This document shows, piece by piece, positions 5,885-12,568 of a stretch of 14,569 nt of DNA. The stretch's first letter is position 1; every line of letters starts with the position of its first letter. Below the pieces are notes generated by a model. It did not search any database and had not been told where the DNA came from. It saw nothing but the letters and a program-made list of their open reading frames with translations. This DNA is from Sphingomonadaceae bacterium (GTDB taxonomy: Bacteria > Pseudomonadota > Alphaproteobacteria > Sphingomonadales > Sphingomonadaceae): positions 1-14,569 of the forward strand of contig JAFAZM010000116.1 in assembly GCA_019239785.1 (NCBI GenBank), given 5' to 3'. The translations under genes were made by a program, and so were the position numbers.

Positions 5885-7225
5885 ATGCCGCCTTCCCCTC
5901 CGCTTGCGCCCTTTCCCTGGTGGGATGTGATCCTCATCCTGCTGCTGGTGATATTGAACGGCCTGCTCGCCATGTCCGAGCTGGCGATCGTCTCGTCGCG
6001 CCGGACGCGGCTGAAGGCGATGGCGCGGGCCGGCCGGCGCGGCGCGCAGACCGCGCTCGATCTCGCCGCCGATCCCGGCCGCTTCCTCTCCACCGTGCAG
6101 AGCGGCATTACCCTCATCGCCGTCGTCTCCGGCGCCTTTTCGGGCGCCGCGCTCGGCGATCCGGTGGGCCAACGCTTCGCCGCGCTCGGCATATCCCAGG
6201 AGACGGCGGAGACATTGGGCTTCACCGTCGTCATCGTCCTCACCACCTACGCCTCGCTGGTGATCGGCGAATTGGTGCCGAAGCAGGTCGCCCTGCGCTC
6301 GCCCGAGCCGATCGCGGTCGTCGTCGCCATGCCGATGCGCTGGCTCTCGCGGGCGATGACGCCCTTCGCCTGGCTGCTCGACCGGTCGAGCGCCCTGGTC
6401 TTCGGGCTGCTGCGGATCAGCCGCGAATCCGAGGATCAGGTCACCGCCGAGGATCTCCAGCTCGTCGTCGCCGAGGCTGCGACCGCGGGCGTGCTCGAGG
6501 AGAGCGAGCGGCAATTGATCTCGAGCGTCGTCCGCCTCGCCGACCGGCCGGTGCGCGAGGTGATGACGCCGCGCACCGAGGTCGACTGGATCGACGTCGA
6601 CGGCGACCAGGAGACGATCCGCCGCAAGCTCGCCGAAGCCTCGCACAACCGCATCCCGGTCGCCGAAGGCTCGGTCGACAGGCTGGTCGGCGTCGTCCAG
6701 GCGCGCGACGTGGTCCGCCGCCTGATCGCCGGCGAGGCGATCGACCTGCGCGCGTTGATGAAGCCGGCGCCGATCGTCCCCGACCAGCTCGACGCGATGG
6801 ACGCGATGACGGCGCTGAGGGACAGCGAGGTGCCGATGGCCTTCGTCCACGACGAATATGGCCATTTCGAAGGGCTGGTGACGCCGGGCAATCTGCTCAC
6901 CGCGCTCACGGGCAAGTTCCTGTCCTCGGCCGATTTCGACACCGACCCGCCTTTGGTCGAGCGCGACGACGGCAGCTGGTGGGTGTCGGGCTCGCTCTCC
7001 GCCGACGCGATGGCCGAGGCGCTTTGCGTGCCGCTCCCCGAGGATCGCGACTATGCGACCGCGGCCGGCTTCGCGCTCTCGATCCTCAGGCATATTCCCG
7101 AGGTCGGCGAGCGCTTCACCTATCGCGGCTGGCGCTTCGAAGTCGCCGACATGGACGGGAAGAAGATCGACAAGCTCTTCGCCTCCGAGATCAAGCAGGG
7201 GCGCAGGGGGCAGGGGAAGGGTTAG
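5885..7225 (+). CDS. HlyC/CorC-family membrane protein (CNNM, CBS pair, CorC/HlyC domain)
   Basis: A 446-residue inner-membrane protein of the UPF0053 group, which includes CorC-like and CNNM divalent-cation (Mg/Co) efflux factors. The N-terminal CNNM domain has about four hydrophobic segments (near 13-33, 76-96, 108-133 and 140-180) with the signature NGLLAMSELAIVSSRR. GELVPKQVAL closes the third segment. A CBS pair follows (about 226-345), opening VMTPRTEVDWI and containing AFVHDEYGHFEGLVT. The C-terminal CorC/HlyC domain (about 355-440) ends on FEVADMDGKKIDKL. Length is normal. Despite the old hemolysin name a toxin role is not implied. The start agrees with the family but lacks a ribosome binding site. 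A palindromic element follows the stop directly. Confidence 0.92.
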   Translation: MPPSPPLAPFPWWDVILILLLVILNGLLAMSELAIVSSRRTRLKAMARAGRRGAQTALDLAADPGRFLSTVQSGITLIAVVSGAFSGAALGDPVGQRFAALGISQETAETLGFTVVIVLTTYASLVIGELVPKQVALRSPEPIAVVVAMPMRWLSRAMTPFAWLLDRSSALVFGLLRISRESEDQVTAEDLQLVVAEAATAGVLEESERQLISSVVRLADRPVREVMTPRTEVDWIDVDGDQETIRRKLAEASHNRIPVAEGSVDRLVGVVQARDVVRRLIAGEAIDLRALMKPAPIVPDQLDAMDAMTALRDSEVPMAFVHDEYGHFEGLVTPGNLLTALTGKFLSSADFDTDPPLVERDDGSWWVSGSLSADAMAEALCVPLPEDRDYATAAGFALSILRHIPEVGERFTYRGWRFEVADMDGKKIDKLFASEIKQGRRGQGKG

Positions 7226-7227
7226 TA

Positions 7228-7349
7228 AAGAAGAACAAGACCCTCATCCCAACCTTCTCCCGCAGGCGGGAGAAGGGGTGCGCAGGCGCTTCCGGTTCTT
7301 ACCCTCTCCCGCTCGCGGGAGAGGGCAGGGTGAGGGTCTTCTTCTTCTT
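7228..7349. repeat. double-hairpin palindromic element with 19-bp terminal arms
   Basis: Outer arms 7228-7246 and 7331-7349 are reverse complements with one mismatch. Inside are two near loop-less hairpins: CCTTCTCCCGC 7253-7263 with GCGGGAGAAGG 7266-7276, and CCCTCTCCCGC 7302-7312 with GCGGGAGAGGG 7315-7325. The two hairpins are themselves near-copies of each other. A (CTT)n run covers 7338-7355. The element fills the gap between two convergent genes and probably acts as a two-way terminator. Confidence 0.85.
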
Positions 7350-7364
7350 CTTCTTCCTGAGCCC

Positions 7365-7886
7365 TTACCCGCCCAATTTCCCGAACTTCTCCTCGAATCC
7401 CTCATGGTCGCCGCGGGCGAGATAATCCGCCTGCTCGATCACGCGGTCGCGGGCGAGGCGGCCGCGGAACGGGCCCATCCGTTCGTCGAGATGCGCCGCC
7501 TCGTTGGCGTTGAGGCCGGCGAGCTGGTCGTAGCGGGTGATGCCGAGCTCGTTGAGCCTGGCGACGAATTTCGGCCCGACCCCCTTGATCCGCGAGAGAT
7601 CGTCGGCCGGCCCTGGCGCATGGTGCGGCGGCACGCCGAGCACCTCGCCGGCGACGTCGGTGGTGGCGACCGCGACCTCGTCGGCGACGCTGTTGCCCTG
7701 CGGCCCGTCGAGGTTCGCCGGCTTCTTCATATAGGGCCGCTCCGTGCTCGCGACATAGGGACTCTCGCCCTCCGCCCGCCCCCCCACCTGGGGCGGCTTG
7801 CGGCGCGACGCGACGAGGCCGACCAGCATGATGACGAGGCCCAGGACGATGAGGCCGATCAGGATCGTGGTGATGTCGAGAGTCAT
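7365..7886 (-). CDS. membrane-anchored helix-hairpin-helix domain protein
   Basis: A 173-residue protein with one N-terminal transmembrane segment (about 7-27) followed by a basic SRRK stop-transfer. A low-complexity linker (30-92) leads to a helix-hairpin-helix-like domain (about 95-127) reading LSRIKGVGPKFVARLNELGI, which has the GVGP hairpin. A final helix contains RLARDRVIEQADYLA. Similar domains occur in alphaproteobacteria attached to membrane or respiratory-complex proteins; the ligand (DNA, nucleotide or protein) is unknown. Its ATG overlaps the stop of the upstream 43-aa gene as ATGA, so it is the last gene of the purD operon. A GAGGATT sequence about 14 bases upstream is a poor ribosome binding site, which supports translational coupling. 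Confidence 0.8.
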   Translation of the reverse strand: MTLDITTILIGLIVLGLVIMLVGLVASRRKPPQVGGRAEGESPYVASTERPYMKKPANLDGPQGNSVADEVAVATTDVAGEVLGVPPHHAPGPADDLSRIKGVGPKFVARLNELGITRYDQLAGLNANEAAHLDERMGPFRGRLARDRVIEQADYLARGDHEGFEEKFGKLGG

Positions 7887-8014
7887 GATGTGGTCGAATC
7901 CTCGCTCTTGGTTGGCGGCGTCGGGCGGCGGGCGAACATCCAGCGCGCGGTGAGGATGCCGATCAGGACGGCCACCCCCAAGGGCACGATGTTGTAGAGG
8001 ATCAATGCGAGCAT
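7883..8014 (-). CDS. single-pass membrane microprotein (43 aa)
   Basis: Too short for usual gene callers. It starts at ATG 8014, reads MLALILYNIVPLGVAVLIGI, continues LTARWMFARRPTPPTKSEDS and ends at TGA 7885-7883. It has one transmembrane helix (about 2-23), a positive stretch RWMFARR that should lie in the cytoplasm, and a short polar Thr/Ser tail. Its stop shares ATGA with the start of the helix-hairpin-helix gene, and it begins seven bases after the stop of the 38-aa gene. The gene packing and membrane topology support reality; no family is recognised. Confidence 0.7.
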   Translation of the reverse strand: MLALILYNIVPLGVAVLIGILTARWMFARRPTPPTKSEDSTTS

Positions 8015-8021
8015 GGCCGGA

Positions 8022-8138
8022 TCAGTCCCCGAGAAAGGAGGTCTTCTTCGGCCGGCCGAAGAGCAGCCAGCCGATGCCGACGCCGATCGCGTAGAAGACC
8101 GCGGTGAGGATCAGGATCTCGGCGAGCAAAGGCATCAT
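8022..8138 (-). CDS. single-pass membrane microprotein (38 aa)
   Basis: It reads MMPLLAEILILTAVFYAIGV, then GIGWLLFGRPKKTSFLGD, with one transmembrane helix (about 5-27) and a basic GRPKK tail. The first ATG (8138) sits in an ATGA overlap with the stop of the 101-aa gene; the second ATG at 8135 is better spaced from a strong GGGAGGG in the upstream gene and may be the true start (37 aa). The strong ribosome binding site and coupled junction are the main evidence that it is translated. No family recognised; it has the same layout as the 43-aa protein that follows. Confidence 0.7.
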   Translation of the reverse strand: MMPLLAEILILTAVFYAIGVGIGWLLFGRPKKTSFLGD

Positions 8139-8440
8139 TCGCCCTCCCAGCGCACGCCCGATACGCCGGGGATCGCGGCGACGCGGCCGTCGATCCCGGG
8201 GAAGCCCTCCATGCCCTCGCGCTGGAACCGGTCGATATGGCCGGAGAGGATCGCCCGGCGGCTCAGCGGATCGCGTTCGAAGCGGACCTGGACCGGCAGC
8301 TCATTGGCGCGGACCACCGCCTTCGCCTGCGCATCCAGCTGATCGATGAAGCTTTCGCCCTGGCCGAGCGGTCCGTGGCCGATCCAGCCCGACAGCAGGG
8401 CGACGGCAAGGCCGATCAGGAATTTGACGGAGCGCGACAT
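8135..8440 (-). CDS. membrane-anchored hypothetical protein with possible BON-like domain (101 aa)
   Basis: An N-terminal transmembrane segment or uncleaved signal (about 5-19, VKFLIGLAVALLSGW) precedes a soluble, probably periplasmic domain. The stretch VQVRFERDPLSRRAILSGHI followed by a helix and then RVAAIPGVSGVRWEGE has the beta-alpha-beta look and closing PGV..V.W of BON domains, which often precede OmpA-type peptidoglycan-binding domains; none is attached here. The BON reading is an inference. The start at 8440 has AAGGAT, overlapping the purD stop, about nine bases upstream. The gap to purD is ten bases and the stop overlaps the next gene as ATGA, so it is the second gene of the purD operon. 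Confidence 0.78.
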   Translation of the reverse strand: MSRSVKFLIGLAVALLSGWIGHGPLGQGESFIDQLDAQAKAVVRANELPVQVRFERDPLSRRAILSGHIDRFQREGMEGFPGIDGRVAAIPGVSGVRWEGE

Positions 8441-8450
8441 CGGCCGATCC

Positions 8451-9740
8451 TTAGCCTTTCCGGCCGCGCGCGTCAGCCCTGAGCCGGGCGATTTCGCGCC
8501 AGCCGATGTCGCGGCGGCAGAAGCCCGACGGGAAGTGGATTCCGTCGACGGCGCGATAGGCGGCGCGCTGTGCGGCGGCGACGTCCTTACCGCGGGCGGC
8601 GACGCCGAGCACGCGGCCGCCGTCGGCGACCAGCTTGCCGCCCTTGCGCGCGGTGCCGGCCTGGAAGATCGTCGCGCCCTTCTGCTCGAGGCCTGCGATC
8701 GCGCCGTCCTTCTTCGGCGTGCCGGGATAGCCCTTGGCCGCCATCACCACGACCAGGGCCGCATCGCCGGAGAAACGCGGTGCCGCCGCCTCGGCCAGCT
8801 CGCCCTTCGCGCAGGCGAGCATCAGGTCGAGCAGATCGCTGTCGAGCCGCAGCATCAGCGCCTGGCATTCGGGGTCCCCGAAACGGACATTATATTCGAC
8901 CAGCCTCGGCCCCGCTTCGGTCAGCATCAGTCCGGCATAGAGGATGCCGGAAAAGGGGTGGCCCATTTCGGCGAGCGCATGGACGGTGGGGCGAACGATC
9001 TCGGCCAGCACCTGCTCCTCCAGCGCCGGCGTGAAGATCCTTGCCGGGCTGTAGGCGCCCATGCCGCCGGTATTGGGGCCGGTGTCCCCGTCGCCGACCC
9101 TTTTATGGTCCTGCGCCGAGCCGAACGGCAGCACCGTCTCGCCGTCGACCAAAGCGAAGAAGCTGACCTCCTCGCCCTCCATATACTCCTCGACGACGAC
9201 GCTTTCGCCGGCCGCGCCGAAGCCGCCGGCGAACATCGCGTCGAGCCCGGCATTGGCGTCCTCGGCGGTCTCGGCGATGATCACGCCCTTGCCGGCGGCG
9301 AGCCCGTCCGCCTTGATCACCACGGGCAGGCTGAACTCCTCCAGTGCCGTCTCCGCCGCGAGCCGGTCGGTGGCGCGGGCGTAGCGCGCGGTCGGGATGT
9401 CGTGGCGCGCGCAAAGGTCCTTGGTGAAGCCCTTCGAGCCTTCCAGCTGGGCCGGGAATTTGTTCGGGCCGAAGGTCGGGATGCCCATCGCCCGAAGATT
9501 GTCGGCGAGCCCGTCGACCAGCGGCGCTTCGGGGCCGATCACCGCCAGCCCGATTGCGTGCCGACGGCAGAAATCGATCACTGCGCGATGGTCGGCGGCA
9601 TCGAGCGGGACCAGCTCCGCATGCTCGGAGATGCCCGGATTGCCCGGCGCCGCATAGAGCTTCGTCAGCCGCGGCGATTGCGCGAGCTTCCAGGCGAGGG
9701 CATGCTCGCGCCCGCCCGAACCGATGAGCAGCACATTCAT
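8451..9740 (-). CDS. purD: phosphoribosylamine--glycine ligase
   Basis: PurD (GAR synthetase) catalyses the second step of de novo purine synthesis, joining glycine to 5-phosphoribosylamine with ATP. The 429 residues are full length. Visible blocks: N-terminal VLLIGSGGREHALAW (3-17), PGNPG (32-36), GPEAPLVDGLAD (69-80), the ATP-grasp loop KADGLAAGKGV (143-153), VEEYMEGEEVSF (183-194), GPNTGGMGAYSP (221-232) and the metal-binding NVRFGDPECQ (284-293). The start at 9740 is the conserved family start and has AAAGGGAT about 11 bases upstream, inside xseA. It is head-to-head with xseA without a spacer and leads the operon of four small or membrane genes. Confidence 0.97.
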   Translation of the reverse strand: MNVLLIGSGGREHALAWKLAQSPRLTKLYAAPGNPGISEHAELVPLDAADHRAVIDFCRRHAIGLAVIGPEAPLVDGLADNLRAMGIPTFGPNKFPAQLEGSKGFTKDLCARHDIPTARYARATDRLAAETALEEFSLPVVIKADGLAAGKGVIIAETAEDANAGLDAMFAGGFGAAGESVVVEEYMEGEEVSFFALVDGETVLPFGSAQDHKRVGDGDTGPNTGGMGAYSPARIFTPALEEQVLAEIVRPTVHALAEMGHPFSGILYAGLMLTEAGPRLVEYNVRFGDPECQALMLRLDSDLLDLMLACAKGELAEAAAPRFSGDAALVVVMAAKGYPGTPKKDGAIAGLEQKGATIFQAGTARKGGKLVADGGRVLGVAARGKDVAAAQRAAYRAVDGIHFPSGFCRRDIGWREIARLRADARGRKG

Positions 9741-9743
9741 ATG
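9738..9743. other. back-to-back divergent start codons of purD and xseA (CATATG)
   Basis: The start codons of the two divergent genes abut: CAT at 9738-9740 is purD's ATG read leftward and ATG 9741-9743 starts xseA. There is no intergenic base, so each gene's promoter and ribosome binding site must lie inside the other's coding sequence. purD has AAAGGGAT there; xseA has no clear equivalent. Confidence 0.85.
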
Positions 9744-11108
9744 AGCGACGATCCCTTTGCCGACCCCGGCCTCCTAGCAATCGAAGCCCCGGGCGACAAC
9801 GCGCCGGCGCTCTCGGTTTCGGAGCTGTCCTCGGCGCTCAAGCGGACGGTGGAGGGCGCCTTCGACCATATCCGCGTCCGCGGCGAGATTTCCGGCTTCA
9901 AGAAGGTCGCCTCGGGCCATTGCTATTTCACGCTGAAGGACGATGCCGCCTGCATCGACGCGGTGATCTGGCGCGGCCAGGCCGCCGCGCTCCGCTTCCG
10001 CCCCGAAGACGGGATCGAGGTGGTCGCGACCGGAAAGCTCACCACCTATCCGGCCCGCTCGCGCTACCAGATCGTCGTCGAGCGGCTGGAGCTGGCCGGC
10101 CAGGGCGCGTTGATGGCCTTGCTCGACAAGAGGCGCCGCGCGCTCGCCGCCGAGGGCCTGTTCGACCAGGAGCGAAAGAAGAGGCTGCCCTTCGCGCCGC
10201 GGCTGATCGGCGTGATCAGCTCTCCGACCGGCGCGGTGATCCGCGACATATTGCACCGGCTCGAGGATCGTTTCCCGACCCATGTCGTCCTCTGGCCGGT
10301 GCCGGTGCAAGGCGAAGGCGCGGCCGAGAAGATCGCCGCGGCAGTAGCCGGCTTCAACACGCGCGCCGAGCGGCCGGACCTGCTGATCGTCGCCCGCGGC
10401 GGCGGCTCGATCGAGGATCTGTGGGCGTTCAACGAGGAAATCGTGGTGCGCGCCGTGGCCGGCTCGGCGATCCCGATCATCTCCGCGGTCGGCCACGAGA
10501 CCGACACCACCTTGTGCGATTTCGCCGCCGACATGCGCGCCCCGACGCCGACCGCGGCGGCCGAGCTGGCGGTGCCGGTGCGCGGCGAGTTGCTTGCCTC
10601 GGTGCGCGACCTCGGCGCGCGGGCCGAACGCTGCGCGCGCCGCACCGTCGAGCGCGGCGGCGAGCAGCTTTCCGCCTTGCTGCGCCACTGGCCGGCGCGC
10701 GAGGATTTGCTCGCGCCGCAGCAGCAAAGGCTCGACGAGCTCGGCGAGCGGCTGCCGCGCGCGCTGCGCGGCCGGCTCGACCGCGCCCGGGGCGAGCTCG
10801 GTCACGCCGCCGGCGCGCTTCGGCCCGGCCTGCTCGTCTCGGCCCATGCCCGCGCCCGCGAGCGGCTGGACGCTTTGTGGCGCGTCGCCCAGCTCGCCCA
10901 TCCCAACCGCCCGCTCGAACGGGGCTATGCCCGGGTCGAGGACCGCGAGGGGCGCACCTTGATCTCGGCCGCGGCGGCGCGCGAGGCGCGCCTGCTTCGG
11001 CTCCATTTCCATGACGGGCCGGTCGAGGCTAAGGTCGGCGATACGGTTGAGCGGCCCAAACGCGCGCCTTATCTAAAGACCAAGGCCGACCAGCCGAAAT
11101 TGCTGTAA
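9741..11108 (+). CDS. xseA: exodeoxyribonuclease VII large subunit
   Basis: XseA is the catalytic subunit of exonuclease VII, which degrades single-stranded DNA with the small subunit XseB (not in this window). The 455 residues contain the N-terminal OB-fold (about 22-120, opening LSVSELSSALKRTVE and RVRGEISGFK), the nuclease domain with SSPTGAVIRDIL, ARGGGSIEDLWAFNEE (RGGGS 219-223) and the GHETD motif at 251-255 followed by APTPTAAAEL, a long helical coiled-coil region (about 280-400), and a short C-terminal domain with PLERGYA. The frame is open far upstream opposite purD, but homology begins at MSDDPFADP, which fixes ATG 9741. The following DUF2093 gene is five bases away. Confidence 0.97.
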   Translation: MSDDPFADPGLLAIEAPGDNAPALSVSELSSALKRTVEGAFDHIRVRGEISGFKKVASGHCYFTLKDDAACIDAVIWRGQAAALRFRPEDGIEVVATGKLTTYPARSRYQIVVERLELAGQGALMALLDKRRRALAAEGLFDQERKKRLPFAPRLIGVISSPTGAVIRDILHRLEDRFPTHVVLWPVPVQGEGAAEKIAAAVAGFNTRAERPDLLIVARGGGSIEDLWAFNEEIVVRAVAGSAIPIISAVGHETDTTLCDFAADMRAPTPTAAAELAVPVRGELLASVRDLGARAERCARRTVERGGEQLSALLRHWPAREDLLAPQQQRLDELGERLPRALRGRLDRARGELGHAAGALRPGLLVSAHARARERLDALWRVAQLAHPNRPLERGYARVEDREGRTLISAAAAREARLLRLHFHDGPVEAKVGDTVERPKRAPYLKTKADQPKLL

Positions 11109-11113
11109 CGGAC

Positions 11114-11320
11114 ATGTCCATGCTGATGAACCAGGCCGGCCGGCTCGCACGGCTCCATTATCTCCCCGGCACCTTCCGCGTGCTCTCGCACGGCGACCAT
11201 GTCCTGTGCGCGGTGACCCGCCAGCCGATCCCGCTCGCCGAGCTGCGCTATTGGAGCGTCGAGCGCCAGGAAGCCTATTGCTCGGCCGAAGCTTCGCTCG
11301 AGGCGGAACGCAGCAAGTGA
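11114..11320 (+). CDS. DUF2093 domain protein (68 aa)
   Basis: A small soluble protein matching the alphaproteobacterial DUF2093 family: RLHYLPGTFRVLSHGDHVLC is followed by AVTRQPIPLAELRYWSVERQ and EAYCSAEASLE. The domain fills nearly the whole protein. Three possible ATGs (11114, 11120, 11126) lie within the first five codons; none has a strong ribosome binding site, so coupling to xseA is likely. The family is frequently next to xseA in this class, from recollection. Two cysteines (32 and 56) are present; function is unknown. Its stop overlaps the next GTG start by four bases. Confidence 0.9.
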   Translation: MSMLMNQAGRLARLHYLPGTFRVLSHGDHVLCAVTRQPIPLAELRYWSVERQEAYCSAEASLEAERSK

Positions 11321-12564
11321 GCGAAGCGCCGCCGCCGGCGGCCGACCTGTTCGCCCAGGCCTCTGCGGCATGGGACCAGGGACGGCCCGAAGCTGCGGCG
11401 TCATTGCTGGAAACCCTGCTCGAACGGCAGCCGGATCACCTGCAAGGGCTGAACGCGCTGGCGATGATCGCGCTCGGCCGCGGTGACGCCGTGACCGCCA
11501 TCCCCCTGCTCGAACGCGCGGCTGCGGCCGCGCCCGAGGCGGCGGCGCTGCGGTTTAACCTGTTCCAGGCCTTCGATCTCGCCGGGCACGCGGACGCTGC
11601 GATGGCCAGCCTCGATCGGGCGCTCGCCGTCGATCCATATTTCGTGCCGGCGGTGCTGATGAAGGCGGACCTGCTGGCGCGGCTGGGGCGCCGGGCCGAG
11701 GCGCTCACCATGTTCCGCGCCATCCTCGCGGTCGAGCCCGATCCCGCCGCTTTGTCGCCGCCCGTCCAGGCGGCGCTCGCGCGCGGCCGCGCGCTGCTCG
11801 ATGCTGAGGCGGCGCGCCACGAGGCGGCCTTCGCGGCGCCGCTCGCCGCGCTGCGCGAGGCGTTCCCGGATGCCGACTTCAGCCGCGCCGAGGCCTATGC
11901 CGCGCAGCGCACCGGCCGGCGCAAAGTCTATCAGCAGCAGCCGGTCAACGGCCACTTCCCCTATCTGCCCGCGCTCGAATTCTTCCCCGAAGAGCACTTC
12001 CCCTGGTTCACGGCACTCGAGCGGCGAACGGAGGAGATCAGGCGCGAGCTGCTCGCTCTGCTCGCCGGGGGCGGCGAGGGGGAGTTTCGCCCTTATATCG
12101 CCTTCGATCCGACCCAGCCGGTCAACCAATGGGCGGAGCTCAACCACAGTCGGCGCTGGAGCGCCTGGTTCTTCTGGGAGGACGGGGTGCGCCAGGATGC
12201 GAATTGCGCCCGTTGCCCGGCGACCGCGGCCATGCTTGAGGCTTTGCCTCTGCTCGACATTCCCGGGAAGGGGCCCACCGCTCTCTTCTCCATCCTCAAC
12301 GCGCACAGCCGGATCCCGCCGCACACCGGCTCAGATAATGTCCGCGCCACCGTCCACCTGCCGCTGGTGGTGCCGGAGGGCTGCGGCTTCCGGGTCGGCG
12401 CGGAGACCCGCATTCCCGCGCCCGGCAGGGCCTGGGCGTTCGACGACACGATCGAGCATGAAGCCTGGAACGACGGCGACGAACCGAGGGCGATCCTCAT
12501 CTTCGACATCTGGAATCCCCTGCTCAGCGAGGCGGAGCGGGCGGCGGTGCGGGCGATCGGCTAG
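11317..12564 (+). CDS. TPR protein fused to aspartyl/asparaginyl beta-hydroxylase domain
   Basis: A 415-residue two-part protein. Residues about 8-150 form roughly four TPR-like helical hairpins (for example AWDQGRPEAAASLLETLLER and LDRALAVDPYFVPAV). Residues about 250-405 match the aspartyl/asparaginyl beta-hydroxylase family, a cupin Fe(II)/2-oxoglutarate oxygenase: ELNHSRRWSAWFFW, RIPPHTGSDNVR with metal ligand H336, DDTIEHEAWN with ligand H381, and R391 in RAILIFDIWNP for 2-oxoglutarate. As in this family, only two histidines are evident as iron ligands. The substrate is unknown; TPRs could recruit it. No signal peptide, so probably cytoplasmic. The GTG start at 11317 is chosen because GTGA overlaps the DUF2093 stop and precedes the TPRs; the longer frame upstream is a shadow. 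Confidence 0.88.
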   Translation: MSEAPPPAADLFAQASAAWDQGRPEAAASLLETLLERQPDHLQGLNALAMIALGRGDAVTAIPLLERAAAAAPEAAALRFNLFQAFDLAGHADAAMASLDRALAVDPYFVPAVLMKADLLARLGRRAEALTMFRAILAVEPDPAALSPPVQAALARGRALLDAEAARHEAAFAAPLAALREAFPDADFSRAEAYAAQRTGRRKVYQQQPVNGHFPYLPALEFFPEEHFPWFTALERRTEEIRRELLALLAGGGEGEFRPYIAFDPTQPVNQWAELNHSRRWSAWFFWEDGVRQDANCARCPATAAMLEALPLLDIPGKGPTALFSILNAHSRIPPHTGSDNVRATVHLPLVVPEGCGFRVGAETRIPAPGRAWAFDDTIEHEAWNDGDEPRAILIFDIWNPLLSEAERAAVRAIG

Positions 12565-12568
12565 GCGC

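Noticed and set aside
5732..7093. 453-aa minus-strand frame opposite tadA and the HlyC/CorC gene
   Set aside because: Shadow frame: Arg/Asp/His-rich, no recognisable motif, and it covers two confident genes and their intergenic space.
8135..8440. The 101-aa gene as a truncated OmpA-family pseudogene
   Set aside because: No OmpA-like C-terminal remnant follows, and the stop is neatly integrated in an ATGA junction with a strong binding site, so it looks like a complete gene.
8346..9740. Upstream extension of the xseA frame
   Set aside because: Antisense to purD; XseA similarity begins at 9741.
9774..11012. 412-aa open frame on the minus strand opposite xseA
   Set aside because: High-GC codon bias keeps antisense frames open; composition is Arg/Gly/Ala/Gln-rich with no domain, and xseA is certain.
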